Part shown: positions 26,536-35,020 of the stretch, in pieces
How positions within the stretch are numbered: the first letter of the stretch is position 1
Layout of the letters: every line of letters begins with the position of its first letter
Notes under the pieces: model-generated
Databases searched by the model: none
The model's input: only the letters and a program-made list of their open reading frames with translations
What the model was told of the DNA's origin: nothing
DNA from: CAVWNR01 sp963756525
GTDB taxonomy: Bacteria; Actinomycetota; Actinomycetes; Mycobacteriales; Jatrophihabitantaceae
Direction: 5' to 3'
DNA: 64,000 bases
NCBI GenBank assembly: GCA_963756525.1
Contig: CAVWNR010000009.1
Coordinates: 1,240,001 to 1,304,000, forward strand
Translations under genes and position numbers: made by a program

Positions 26536-28592
26536 AGGCCGCGAGAACCGCCGAGCATCGGGGCGTGATCATCGAGGCGGCGCTGACGGCGGACCCCTCA
26601 CTGCCGCCGGATGCGGTCGTGGCGGCGGTGGGCGCGGTGCTCACCGGTCCGGCCGCGGCCCGGGAGCTGGCCACCGCGTTGACCGCCGACCCGAACGCCC
26701 TTCGCGTCGGGGCGCCGGCCTCGGTCGGCCGGCTGGTCAACGCCTTGCGCGAGCGCGGGTCGCAGTTACCCGAGCCGGCCTGCGCGGGCTGCCGCCGCAC
26801 CGGCAAGCCGTTGACCCGATCACCGTCCGGTGGGGTGTGTCGCCGCTGCTGGGACCGGCAGCAAACCACTGCCTGCGCCCGCTGCGGGCTGGTGAAACTG
26901 GTCCGCGGCCACGACGAGCAGCACCGGCCGTTGTGTCGTCGCTGCGCCGATTGGCCGCAACGCGGCTGCGGCCGGTGCGGGCGGACCCGGCGCATCGCGG
27001 TCCGCGGCCGGGACGGGCAACCGGACATCTGCGATGCCTGCTACCGGCTACCGGTCGCGACCTGCAGCCGCTGCGCCCGCCGCCGGGCGTGCGTGTCGGC
27101 CGCCGGTGCCGAGCCGATCTGCGTCGCCTGCACCCCGCGGCGGACGGCGATCTGCGCGCACTGCGGCCAGCAGCGGCCACCGACGGCCCGCTGGCCGGAA
27201 GGACCGGTCTGCGATCCGTGCTACCAGGCGGCGCTGCAGCGGCGGGGCGTCTGCGCCAGCTGCCGACGCACCCGCCGCCTCGTCGACCCGCCCGGCCCGG
27301 ACGCCATCCGCTGCGCCGAGTGCGCCGGGCAGCCGATCACCCACGCCTGCATCGATTGCGGGATCGAGGACAAGCTCTACGAACGCGGCCGCTGCAATCG
27401 CTGTTCGCTGCGTGGCCGCACCGAGGCACTACTGCGCAGCGGCGGAGACCAGATCCCCGCCGAACTCGTGCCGGTCTACGAGTCGATCATCGCGACCGGC
27501 ACCCCGCGCAGCGCATTGAACTGGCTGCGCAACGGCGCCGGCGCGAAACTGCTGGCCGACCTCGCTGCCGGCGCACTCGCCTGCAGCCATGAGACGCTCG
27601 ACGCCCACCCACGACGGCAGGCCGCCGACTACCTGCGGCATCTCCTCGTCGCCAACGCCGTCCTGCCCGCCCGCGACGAATCCCTCGTCAGCGTCGAACG
27701 GTTCCTCGCCGACACCGTCGCCGAACTTGGCCGCGACCATGACCGGCGCCTGGTCCAGGCCTACGCCACCTGGCGGGTGCTGCGCCGACTCCGCCGCTGC
27801 GCCGAACGCGCCGGCCGGCCCCGCAGCTACACCCGCCACGCCCGCGCCAACATCACCGCCGCGGCGGCGTTCCTGAACTGGATCGCCGACCTCAGCCTCG
27901 CCCTCGCCGAGGTCGGCCAAGGCGACATCGACACCTGGCTTTCCGGCGGCCCGGCCCGCTACCAGGTGCGGGACTTCCTACTCTGGGCCGCCACCGCCGG
28001 GCACGCCCGCCGGCTCACCGTCCCCACCACACGCAGCCGCACCGGCCCATCCGGCAGCGACGAACAGCGCTGGGCACAGGTCCGCCGGCTGCTGCACGAC
28101 GACACCCTCGAGCTCACCGACCGGGTCGCCGGCACCCTGCTGCTGCTCTACGGCCAGCAACTCTCCAGGATCGCCGCGATGACCACCGACCAGATAATCA
28201 CCCAGGCTGACAAGGTGTTTCTCCGTTTCTGCCGCGACGACGTGCACATCCCCGAACCGCTCGCCGGGCTGCTTCTTGCCCTGGTCCAGCAACGCCGCCG
28301 CTACCTCGGCGTCGGCACACCGGCCGGCAACCGCTGGCTGTTTCCCGGCCTGCAACCCGGCCGGCCGCTCACCGCCGCCCGCCTCGGCGAACGCCTGCGC
28401 GCCCTCGACATCCGCGCCCAACCCGCACGCCGCGCGGCGATGACCCACCTCGCCGCGCAAGTCCCCGCCGCCGTGCTCGCCGACATGCTCAACCTCGCCC
28501 CCACCACCGCCGTCAAATGGGTCAGCGACGCCGGCGGCGACTGGTCCCGCTACGCCGGCGAACTCGCCCGGCAAGCCAATCACCAACCATGA
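26532..28592 (+). CDS. Seven-zinc-ribbon protein with a degenerate tyrosine-recombinase-like C terminus
   Basis: A 686-aa protein. Residues about 80-300 contain about seven treble-clef or zinc-ribbon units with paired CxxC motifs (CAGCRRTGK, CRRCWDRQ, CARCGLVK, CGRCGRTRR, CDACYRLP, CSRCARRR, CAHCGQQR, CASCRRTRR, CIDCGIED). Residues about 380-680 follow the helical plan of phage integrases, but the expected catalytic Arg motif reads LLYGQQLSRIAAMTTDQI, the His-box reads MTHLAAQVP and no clear Tyr box is seen. The protein probably binds DNA and assists the recombinase rather than cutting. GTG 26532 overlaps the HTH gene stop. Confidence 0.7.
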   Translation: MKAARTAEHRGVIIEAALTADPSLPPDAVVAAVGAVLTGPAAARELATALTADPNALRVGAPASVGRLVNALRERGSQLPEPACAGCRRTGKPLTRSPSGGVCRRCWDRQQTTACARCGLVKLVRGHDEQHRPLCRRCADWPQRGCGRCGRTRRIAVRGRDGQPDICDACYRLPVATCSRCARRRACVSAAGAEPICVACTPRRTAICAHCGQQRPPTARWPEGPVCDPCYQAALQRRGVCASCRRTRRLVDPPGPDAIRCAECAGQPITHACIDCGIEDKLYERGRCNRCSLRGRTEALLRSGGDQIPAELVPVYESIIATGTPRSALNWLRNGAGAKLLADLAAGALACSHETLDAHPRRQAADYLRHLLVANAVLPARDESLVSVERFLADTVAELGRDHDRRLVQAYATWRVLRRLRRCAERAGRPRSYTRHARANITAAAAFLNWIADLSLALAEVGQGDIDTWLSGGPARYQVRDFLLWAATAGHARRLTVPTTRSRTGPSGSDEQRWAQVRRLLHDDTLELTDRVAGTLLLLYGQQLSRIAAMTTDQIITQADKVFLRFCRDDVHIPEPLAGLLLALVQQRRRYLGVGTPAGNRWLFPGLQPGRPLTAARLGERLRALDIRAQPARRAAMTHLAAQVPAAVLADMLNLAPTTAVKWVSDAGGDWSRYAGELARQANHQP

Positions 28593-28663
28593 CGAATGCG
28601 TGCCGCATCGGCGCTGACTACGCACCAATTCGCACGGTCAGAACATTGCCGCTTACCAGTTTG

Positions 28664-29083
28664 AACCGAGGTATGTCACTGGATGCGATCGCCGCCCTGC
28701 TTGGCCACAAGCGCCTCGATCAGGTGCTGCGCTACGCGAAGATCGCCAACCGGACCGTCGCCGACGAGTACTTCGCGGTCACCGAGAAGGTGGAATCGCT
28801 TTACACCGCAGGACAGCCGCTGCCCGCGACGATGATTGGGCCGCGGATGGCGCGGCTGCGCCGGGACCAGTTCCGGCTGCTCGGCAACGGCTACTGCACC
28901 CGCCCCGCGGAGCTGGACTGCGCGTTCGAGGCGGTCTGCGAGAACTGCAGCTTCTTCGCCCCCGGGCTGGAGTTCGTGCCGATCCTGCAACGCCAACACG
29001 ACGATGCGGCCGCCAAGCAGCAGGCCAGCCGGCAGCAGACTTTCGCCCGGCTACTGGCCGGTCTTGGACGAGGCGCGTCATGA
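28664..29083 (+). pseudogene. Tyrosine recombinase 2 of Tn554-like unit (TnpB-type), C-terminal fragment
   Basis: The frame opens with NRGMSLDAIAALLGHKRLDQ, which is the GH box, then VLRYAKIANRTVADEYFAV with the catalytic Tyr region. It ends with the family-specific tail GNGYCTRPAELDCAFEAVCE, NCSFFAPGLEF. That Cys-containing tail is typical of TnpB-like recombinases that work in pairs. It completes the fragment at 24025-24867. No start codon belongs to this part, so it is not expected to be made as a functional protein. It overlaps the small TnpC-like gene by ATGA at 29080. Confidence 0.85.
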
Positions 29084-29418
29084 CTCGGCCAGCGCTGCGA
29101 GCGGTCCACGCCGACGATCTGCCCGCCCCGCGCATCGACGAGATCAGCGACCTAGTGGTCTGCGAGGCCATCGACGAGATCGCGAAACTGCGCACCCCGT
29201 ACTGGCTCGGCGACGCCGCCGTGCACCTGCACGCCCTGGCCAGCCTGATCGCCCAGGCGCAGCGGCTGGTCCCCGCCGCGGTCCACGACGCCCGCGAGCA
29301 GGGCCACACCTGGGCCGAGATCGGCCAACTGCTCAACCGGTCGCCGCGCACCGTGGCCCGCCGCTACCCAGACCCGATCGGAGACACGATCAACGGTGAC
29401 CAGATCTACCTGCCCTGA
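29080..29418 (+). CDS. Small TnpC-like accessory protein of the Tn554-like unit
   Basis: A 112-aa protein that follows the split TnpB-type gene with an ATGA overlap. The C-terminal half (AREQGHTWAEIGQLLNRSPR, TVARRY) is a helix-turn-helix, and the N-terminal half is acidic and helical. Tn554 encodes tnpA, tnpB and a small tnpC (about 125 aa) in this order, and the gene matches that position and size. In Tn554 the small protein affects orientation and frequency of transposition; here the role is inferred from order. Confidence 0.6.
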   Translation: MTRPALRAVHADDLPAPRIDEISDLVVCEAIDEIAKLRTPYWLGDAAVHLHALASLIAQAQRLVPAAVHDAREQGHTWAEIGQLLNRSPRTVARRYPDPIGDTINGDQIYLP

Positions 29419-29464
29419 CCGGTCTTCGGCCTTTCCCGACCGCCGCTGCCTCTTGCCGCCCGCA

Positions 29465-29518
29465 GCCGGGGTCAAGGCCGGCCGCAGGCCGCCCGCAGGG
29501 CTTGGCCTTGACCCCGGC
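29465..29518. terminator. 15-bp perfect inverted repeat after the recombinase unit
   Basis: GCCGGGGTCAAGGCC at 29465-29479 and GGCCTTGACCCCGGC at 29504-29518 are perfect complements separated by 24 bases. It lies 47 nt after the TnpC-like stop. No T-run follows, which is common for actinomycete terminators. Its length could also make it a protein-binding site near the right end of the unit. Confidence 0.5.
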
Positions 29519-29633
29519 GAGGACGGCGATAGATTCCCGCGGCGGGAAAGGCCACGACCACCGCTGCCCTGGTCACCCAGCGCAGCCACTCCTCGAGGCG
29601 CTACCAGCCTCCACGGAGATCAACTTGACAGGA

Positions 29634-30591
29634 TCACCCACATAATGCCGAGAGTCGTAAAGATCGAGGTTTCCGGTCACGGCAAGATGTGGGCGGCGCT
29701 CGACGCGGTAGCTCCGCAAGGCGGGCGGCGGCGAGGTCGCCGATGAGCCGGTAGGCGGGTTCTTCGCCGGAGTATGCGGCGCGGGTGGCGACAGTGGCGA
29801 CGTATTGCTGTCTGTTGGGGTAGCTGATGACGCCAGCGTCGACGAGCGCGCTGCCGGGGATGCGGCCGCCCTTGCCGGCGATGCTGACGCCGGACTGGGT
29901 GTCGAAGCCGAGGGCGAGCCGTTCGAGCTGCTGGTGGGCGACCGCGGCGCGGACGGCGGCGCAGGCAGCCACCGGGCCGGCGGTGTCCTGCCAGGCCATC
30001 CCGTACAGCGTGCTCAGTTCGCGGGCCGTTGTCGTGGGACCGAGCTGTTCGTGCGGGAGCGAGCGTACGTCCACCGGGATTTCGCGTCCGTCGGTCGCGG
30101 ATGGCGTCGTAGCCGCGGTGGTGGACCTGCTCGTCGATGTCGGCCCAGCCGTCGAAGCCGTGCCGTCGGGCGAGGTCATCGAGGCCGGCGGTGATCCGTG
30201 CAACGTGGACGGCGACATCGGCCGAGCCGGTGGTGGTGTGCGGCAGGTCGAGCCTGCGCAGCCGGGTCAGGATGCGGTCATGCCCCGGTTTGATCAAGGT
30301 GCTGGTCGCCTGGTTGTCGCTGAGCCGCATCATCAACGCCACGGATTCCTCGACGCTCAGATTCGTGACCTCGGGCCGCTCCGCAGCAAGGCTGAGGTGC
30401 TCGGCGAGGTTGATCTCGCCGCTGAGGGCTTGGCAGTTCACCGCCAGGCACACCGCGATTTTGAAGGCCGAGCCGCACTGCACCACCTCGTCCGGCTGCC
30501 AGGCGACGGTGCGGCCGTCGGCCAGATCGCCGACGACGACGGCGCCGTCCCGACCGATCGCGTCCAGCGCGCCACCGAATCCGCCATTCAC
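29634..30591 (-). pseudogene. Class A beta-lactamase-like protein, frameshifted
   Basis: The N-terminal half (frame of 30591) has the serine motif S-x-x-K in CGSAFKIAV and the SDN motif in MMRLSDNQATS. The C-terminal half is in another frame (frame ending 29634) and has VSIAGKGGRIPGS in the position of the KTG box, followed by TRAAYSGEEPAYRLIGDLAA. The join is near 30100, after DEQVHHRGYDAIR. The fold is that of class A beta-lactamases and related transpeptidase-like serine hydrolases. The GKGG in place of KTG, and no visible signal peptide, make resistance activity doubtful. GTG 30591 is a guess for the start. Confidence 0.6.
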
Positions 30592-30867
30592 CCGTCGCCG
30601 TGTGGCCCAGGAGCAGATCGCATACGTGTGCCTTCCCGCTGCCGCCCTTCCAGGCACCGCCTTCACGCGGCGTCGGTCCCGCCGCTGGTCGGTGGCGGCG
30701 CGGGCATTGCGGCACCGGGGTGCTATCTCCGTGGCGCATCCCGGTGTTGCGCTAAGCACCTTGAGGGCGCGTCAGGACCCGGTGAAAGCTGGACGAAGGG
30801 GGAATCAGATGCACCAGAGGTCAGCAAGGCTTGTTTCGGAGGCAGGCAAGGGGCTAGAACCGAGCCC

Positions 30868-31387
30868 ATGGCTCACCAAAAGCTCACGCGGCGGTTGGTG
30901 GCTCTCGCGGGAGCAGTCGGCGCCGCGCTACTAAGTGCGGCGTGCTCGTCGTCCAAGCCTCACGATGACGCCACGAGGCGACCTCACCAATCTGCCGTTC
31001 GACGGCACGATCCAGCTCAGCGCCAGCCAGACGGACCAGTCCGACCGACAGGAGGGACTCTCCGACGGCGTGTGTGATGGCTCGGGCTCGTACCACAACA
31101 TCACCGAGGGCGCGACCGTCACCGCCACTGTCATCAAGACCGGCCACACATACACCGACACGCTGCTCTCCGGCTACCTCAACGACGACGGCACCTGCAC
31201 CTGGGGCTTCCACTTCACGCTGCAGTCGCTCGACGATCTCGACTTCACGCTGAGCATCTACGACCACCACCTCGCGGACACGCACACCAAGGGCGGCAAC
31301 GGCGACGACATCTGGATCGTCGGGCTCCGTGATGCGGATCCGGTTCGGCATCCCGCTGCCCGGCCCGTTCTACGTGACCAGCGGTGA
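30868..31387 (+). pseudogene. Lipoprotein with frameshift after the signal peptide
   Basis: ATG 30868 opens MAHQKLTRRLVALAGAVGAA, LLSAACSSSKPHDD, a lipoprotein signal peptide with the lipobox LSAAC. The likely mature part is in another frame from about 30966: GDLTNLPFDGTIQLSASQTD ... CDGSGSYHNITEGATVTATV ... TCTWGFHFTLQSLDDLDFTL, a beta-rich secreted domain with two cysteines. A single-base change near 30960-30980 would join the two. If the sequence is right, neither part makes a normal lipoprotein. I do not know the family. Confidence 0.5.
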
Positions 31388-31406
31388 TCGCCTCAGAAGC
31401 GGGTAG
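31332..31406 (+). pseudogene. Remnant of a small DUF4236-like or similar protein
   Basis: The 24-codon frame MRIRFGIPLPGPFYVTSGDR LRSG resembles the N terminus of small actinomycete proteins that begin with FGIPLPGPFYV. A hydrophobic stretch in another frame just downstream (about 31470-31540, MLLADLGLGLVALAVWLIRP) could be its lost C terminus. Only a decayed remnant can be supported. Confidence 0.3.
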
Positions 31407-31560
31407 CAGCGCGTTCTGGATTACCGCGCTGTGCTTCGCTACCTCGGCGTCTGTTCGGCTGGCCGCCGGTCATGCTCCTGGCCGACCTTGGACTCGGGCT
31501 GGTCGCGCTAGCCGTCTGGTTAATCCGCCCGGCCGGGTAGCTGGTCGTACGGCCTGGCAC

Positions 31561-31839
31561 TCACCCGCCGACGGAGTACTGCCGATGCTTGGCCGCCAGC
31601 TCGATGTGGAACGCGACTGCCAGCGAGAACGCCGTCAGCAGCAGCGTCAAGAAGATCACACCGAGGCCCACCGTGGCGAGCGGGTGCTCCCGGAGAGGCG
31701 AGCACGTTGTCCCAAGCTCGCACTCGGCTCGCGCTCGCATCAACAGGACGCCAGTCAGCACGCCGCCGACCAAGAACAACAACGTGAACGCGACCAGTGC
31801 GCCAGCCGCCAATCGGGCACCGTGAGCGGTCCGAATCAC
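31561..31839 (-). CDS. Small two-helix membrane protein
   Basis: A 92-aa protein with two clear transmembrane helices, at residues about 10-33 (AAGALVAFTLLFLVGGVLTG) and about 55-78 (ATVGLGVIFLTLLLTAFSLA). The loop between them contains two cysteines (AECELGTTCSPL) that could form a disulfide outside the membrane. No family is recognised. It stands alone on the minus strand between decayed genes. Confidence 0.55.
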   Translation of the reverse strand: MIRTAHGARLAAGALVAFTLLFLVGGVLTGVLLMRARAECELGTTCSPLREHPLATVGLGVIFLTLLLTAFSLAVAFHIELAAKHRQYSVGG

Positions 31840-31982
31840 GTCTCACGCCAGATAGCCTTGTCCATCTACGACAAGCTCCTGCTCCTGCTGTACCTGCATA
31901 ACCTGCCCCTTCGCCGAATGGCCTCGCCCCCCGAGGCTGGAACGCACATCGCGACGGCCCGGACGGTGGGCCGATCCGGCTG

Positions 31983-32291
31983 GTGCCCTGCGGCGATACG
32001 TACGTCGCCGAGATCGGTTACCCGACGCACTGCCCGCACGGGCATCTCCAGGCGCCCGAGCAGTGCAGGATCAGCGCGTACCGCTGTCTGGAGGAGAACA
32101 CGACGCACCGGGCGCAGCTCTGGGGTTGCTGCGATGCGATGTGGGTGGACAGGGCGTGCACCGAACAGCCCGGTTGGCACACGGCGGAGCAGCTGCATCG
32201 GCTGGAGATGCGCGACGGTGGCGACGGCTACCGGGCGGCACCGACCGCGTGGGATCAGGTGAGCAGGCAGATCAACGACGCCTCATGTTGA
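31983..32291 (+). CDS. Cysteine-rich hypothetical protein
   Basis: A 102-aa protein with nine cysteines, including PCGD, THCPHGH, EQCRISAYRC, WGCCDAMW and RACTE, and many Trp and His residues. This could be a metal-binding or disulfide-rich domain. I do not recognise it. No ribosome-binding site is obvious before ATG 31983. The amino-acid composition favours this frame over the overlapping ones. Confidence 0.45.
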   Translation: MPCGDTYVAEIGYPTHCPHGHLQAPEQCRISAYRCLEENTTHRAQLWGCCDAMWVDRACTEQPGWHTAEQLHRLEMRDGGDGYRAAPTAWDQVSRQINDASC

Positions 32292-32505
32292 CAGTGGGCC
32301 CGGCTCCCGGCGGCGGTCGGGTGGGACGGTGAGTCCGTGTGGGGGCCACCCCGGGGTCGCTCGAAGACGATCGGTATGGCGAACACTGCGACAAAGGATC
32401 AAGCTGGCCAAGATCGCTGCACGATGCTCATGCGAGGAGGTGAACTCGCAGAGGCCGCACGCCCGTATGCGGCCCATAATGTCAAGCGGACGAGGACTGA
32501 CGAGC

Positions 32506-33240
32506 ATGGTTGATGCGTTCGATGTTGCGTGGCTCGACGAGCTAGAACCTGGCCGCCGCGCCGACGCGCTGCGGGCGATCGCCGACGCGGCTCGCCGGGC
32601 TGACCGTGATGGTGACATAGCCCCGCTCCGGGAGGCGCTCCACACGTGGGCGGCTGCGGCACCTGTCGCTGCCAGCCTCCCTATCGACGATCTCGGCGAG
32701 AGCGACTACGAGTTCGTTGAGTTCGATGACCCGTTTGAACGATGGGGCGAGCCCGACGAGTATGGGATTCCGAGCAACTATTTCGGCGTAAAGCAGGAGG
32801 AGTTCTACGGCATCGTCGGCCGGGTCGTGATGTTGGCCTCGCTGGTTGAGCTTCGGCTTCTATATCTGCTGCACGCCCTAGACCCAGAGACAGGTCGCGA
32901 CGTGCACGCTGGCAAGCCGGGCGCAGCTTTGATCAAGCTGTGTCGACAACACCTGAGTGGGCTGCCAACGCAGCTCGCGAGGGACGGAGTCGACCTGGTG
33001 AGCCAGGTGGCGACCACGCTAGAGGAGCGGAATACGGTGGTGCACAGCCTTTGGCCGAGCCCAGGCATGGACAAGCTGTACAGATGGCGTCCAGCCCCTA
33101 AGGGCAAGCGGACCTCGCCGACCAGCTACACCGTCGGCGACGAGACGAGCGAAGCTGAGCTGCGGAGCCTCATTGAGCAGCTCGCGCGGCTGGTGGAGGA
33201 CCTCGGCAGGCTCCGTGAGCGAGCCCATCCTCTCCGGTAA
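32506..33240 (+). CDS. Hypothetical protein with HEPN-type RX4H motif
   Basis: A 244-aa, largely helical, acidic protein. The segment LVSQVATTLEERNTVVHSLW has R-N-T-V-V-H (about residues 175-180), the RX4H signature of HEPN ribonucleases, after a helix pair (MLASLVELRLLYLLHALDPE). ATG 32506 gives MVDAFDVAWLDELEPGRRAD as a normal N terminus; the longer open frame upstream lacks protein character. It is the first of three neighbouring genes with this motif. RNase activity is inferred only. Confidence 0.6.
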   Translation: MVDAFDVAWLDELEPGRRADALRAIADAARRADRDGDIAPLREALHTWAAAAPVAASLPIDDLGESDYEFVEFDDPFERWGEPDEYGIPSNYFGVKQEEFYGIVGRVVMLASLVELRLLYLLHALDPETGRDVHAGKPGAALIKLCRQHLSGLPTQLARDGVDLVSQVATTLEERNTVVHSLWPSPGMDKLYRWRPAPKGKRTSPTSYTVGDETSEAELRSLIEQLARLVEDLGRLRERAHPLR

Positions 33241-33256
33241 AAGCCCCTGATCCTGG

Positions 33257-34852
33257 ATGTCCGTCACGGCGAGTCACCTCCACACCTTCCGTGCGCGCCT
33301 CAATAGAGTCCTGTCCATGGAGGCGGTACACCCGAAAGTGATCAACGAACAGCTGTGGCGACTCGTACAAGCTGCGGTCCCGGCCGTGCGAGCAAAGATC
33401 GCCGAGCACATCGCTAACGGTGACTACGTGTCGACGGCACGCGTGCCGACCATTAGCCGGTTCGAAAGCGGGTGGCCGCGCACGGACAGGCCGCTGTTCG
33501 GCACCAAGGATGCGTTCGAGTACTCGACGCTCTTCAGTCTGGATAGTCGAAAAGGGAAATCGGCCTATGACGATGTTCCGGAATTCGTCGCAGTCATCAA
33601 CCACATTCTCGACGATCCTGCACTCGCGCAACGACTGATCGTCACCCCGAGAGACCTCGACGAACCTGATCCCGCTGAACTGTCTATGGCTCGCATTGCC
33701 GCCGCCAACATTGTCCTCGACACCATCGACCGCATTTACGCGTTGGGTGCTCCCGACGACCCGGTCACCCTGCATCACGTGTACTCGGAGCGGGAGCGCG
33801 CCTTCCTCGCGTCCGAACTGACTGCCGACATCGTCGCTCCTCTGATCATGACGAACCTCGACATCGACGACACGCTCGATCTCGGCGGAGGCGTCAGGAT
33901 CGAGCGGCTCGACGACGCCATGATTCGGGCGGCATCGCGTGACCGGTACTCGGTCGACGCCGTACCGGCGTCGGTGTCTGACGCGGCCACGCACGCCATG
34001 GTCATCGCCGGCGTGAAGCTGTATGACACATCGGAGAGCAAGCGGATCTGGAGCCGACCCACGAGCCCCATCGTCAGCCTAGATCCGCTAGACACCGCCG
34101 TAGAAGCGCTGCGTGTCGTGGCCGAGGCGCCCACCGGATACGCCCACGTCTTCCTCCGTCCACACGACTGGGCAGATTCCTGGACTTGGGACCTGCCGGC
34201 TGTCTCGAGCATCGGAACGTATCGCCGGTATCCGGCAGAGTTCGACAACTTCGGTTGGCTCTGCCCCCGCGAGGTCGTGACCACTCAGAAGTTGAAGCAA
34301 CTTCCGCGGGTCTACACGGCGATGCAGCAGGCGGACCCGGCAACGAAGCTCGCGGTCCGCCGATTGTCGCTAGCTTGCCTTCGAGAAATCGACGACGACA
34401 AACTTGTCGACGCTTGTGTCGGCATCGAAGCACTGCTGAGCAACGACGCCGCAGAAATCGCACACAAGATTGCGACGCGCGGGGCAGCCGTGCTCGCTCG
34501 CCACAGACGCCAACCGCTTAACCCCGAAGTCACGTTTCGCATGTTCAAGACCGTGTACAGCCGCCGCTCGAACCTCGTGCACGGCAGCGCATCCCACAGA
34601 CACATGAGGTTTGAGATGGCGGGCGGTCAGTGGGTGGGGACCGTCCACCTTGCCGCATTTCTGCTGCGGGAACTGCTGATGTGCAAACTCGCCGGCACCA
34701 CCACGTGGACCATCGACTCGCTCGACGCCGAGATGTTGTCCGCCTATCTACCGGCCCCCGAAGCTAGCCGGACGGAAGAAGAGAGCTCGACAGAGCAGGT
34801 CTACGACGAGAACGATGACGTGGACACCGATACGGGGGGGCGCGGAGAGTAG
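33257..34852 (+). CDS. ApeA-like HEPN-domain protein
   Basis: A 531-aa protein. The C-terminal third has the ApeA-type HEPN pattern: KLVDACVGIEALLSNDAAEI, AHKIATRGAAVLARH and FKTVYSRRSNLVHGS, with R-S-N-L-V-H (about 437-442) as the RX4H motif. The N-terminal 350 residues are unassigned and could sense a trigger. The tail (about 505-531) is strongly acidic. ATG 33257 lies 16 nt after the upstream gene; ATG 33317 (MEAVHPKVINEQLW) is an equally good start. ApeA-like proteins are known anti-phage HEPN proteins that shut down translation. Confidence 0.65.
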   Translation: MSVTASHLHTFRARLNRVLSMEAVHPKVINEQLWRLVQAAVPAVRAKIAEHIANGDYVSTARVPTISRFESGWPRTDRPLFGTKDAFEYSTLFSLDSRKGKSAYDDVPEFVAVINHILDDPALAQRLIVTPRDLDEPDPAELSMARIAAANIVLDTIDRIYALGAPDDPVTLHHVYSERERAFLASELTADIVAPLIMTNLDIDDTLDLGGGVRIERLDDAMIRAASRDRYSVDAVPASVSDAATHAMVIAGVKLYDTSESKRIWSRPTSPIVSLDPLDTAVEALRVVAEAPTGYAHVFLRPHDWADSWTWDLPAVSSIGTYRRYPAEFDNFGWLCPREVVTTQKLKQLPRVYTAMQQADPATKLAVRRLSLACLREIDDDKLVDACVGIEALLSNDAAEIAHKIATRGAAVLARHRRQPLNPEVTFRMFKTVYSRRSNLVHGSASHRHMRFEMAGGQWVGTVHLAAFLLRELLMCKLAGTTTWTIDSLDAEMLSAYLPAPEASRTEEESSTEQVYDENDDVDTDTGGRGE

Positions 34853-35020
34853 CGGCAGCTTGGGCCCACAGAACATTAGACCGTAGCGCAGATCATTATC
34901 GGCCGGCCCGAACGTTTGCGCGGCCAGGAAACACCGGGCACGATTCGCGGTCCCGCCAGGTTGTACACGCGTAACCCGCGGCGAGTAACCAGGGTCTGTC
35001 CTACCGCCTACGGTCGAAGG

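Larger units (their letters stand above)
24868..28663. mobile_element. Inner recombinase-type mobile element inserted in recombinase 2
   Basis: About 3.8 kb separates ...HTLATQA (ending 24867) from NRGMSLDA (starting 28664). These segments are contiguous in intact relatives (ATQAINRGMSL). The insert carries a tyrosine recombinase, an XRE-like gene and a zinc-ribbon recombinase-like gene, all in the same direction. Just inside the left end is TTGCAT-TTG-ATGCAA, and just inside the right end is ATGCG-TGC-CGCAT; both are short inverted repeats with a 3-bp centre. GTGCGCGGAATTG on the left resembles GTGCGAATTG on the complement at the right. These may be recombinase sites. The exact boundary within one codon is uncertain. 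Confidence 0.75.

Noticed and set aside
26800..27400. CRISPR-like or tandem DNA repeat in the zinc-ribbon gene
   Set aside because: The periodicity is at the protein level (CxxC pairs) with irregular spacing; the DNA is not repeated.
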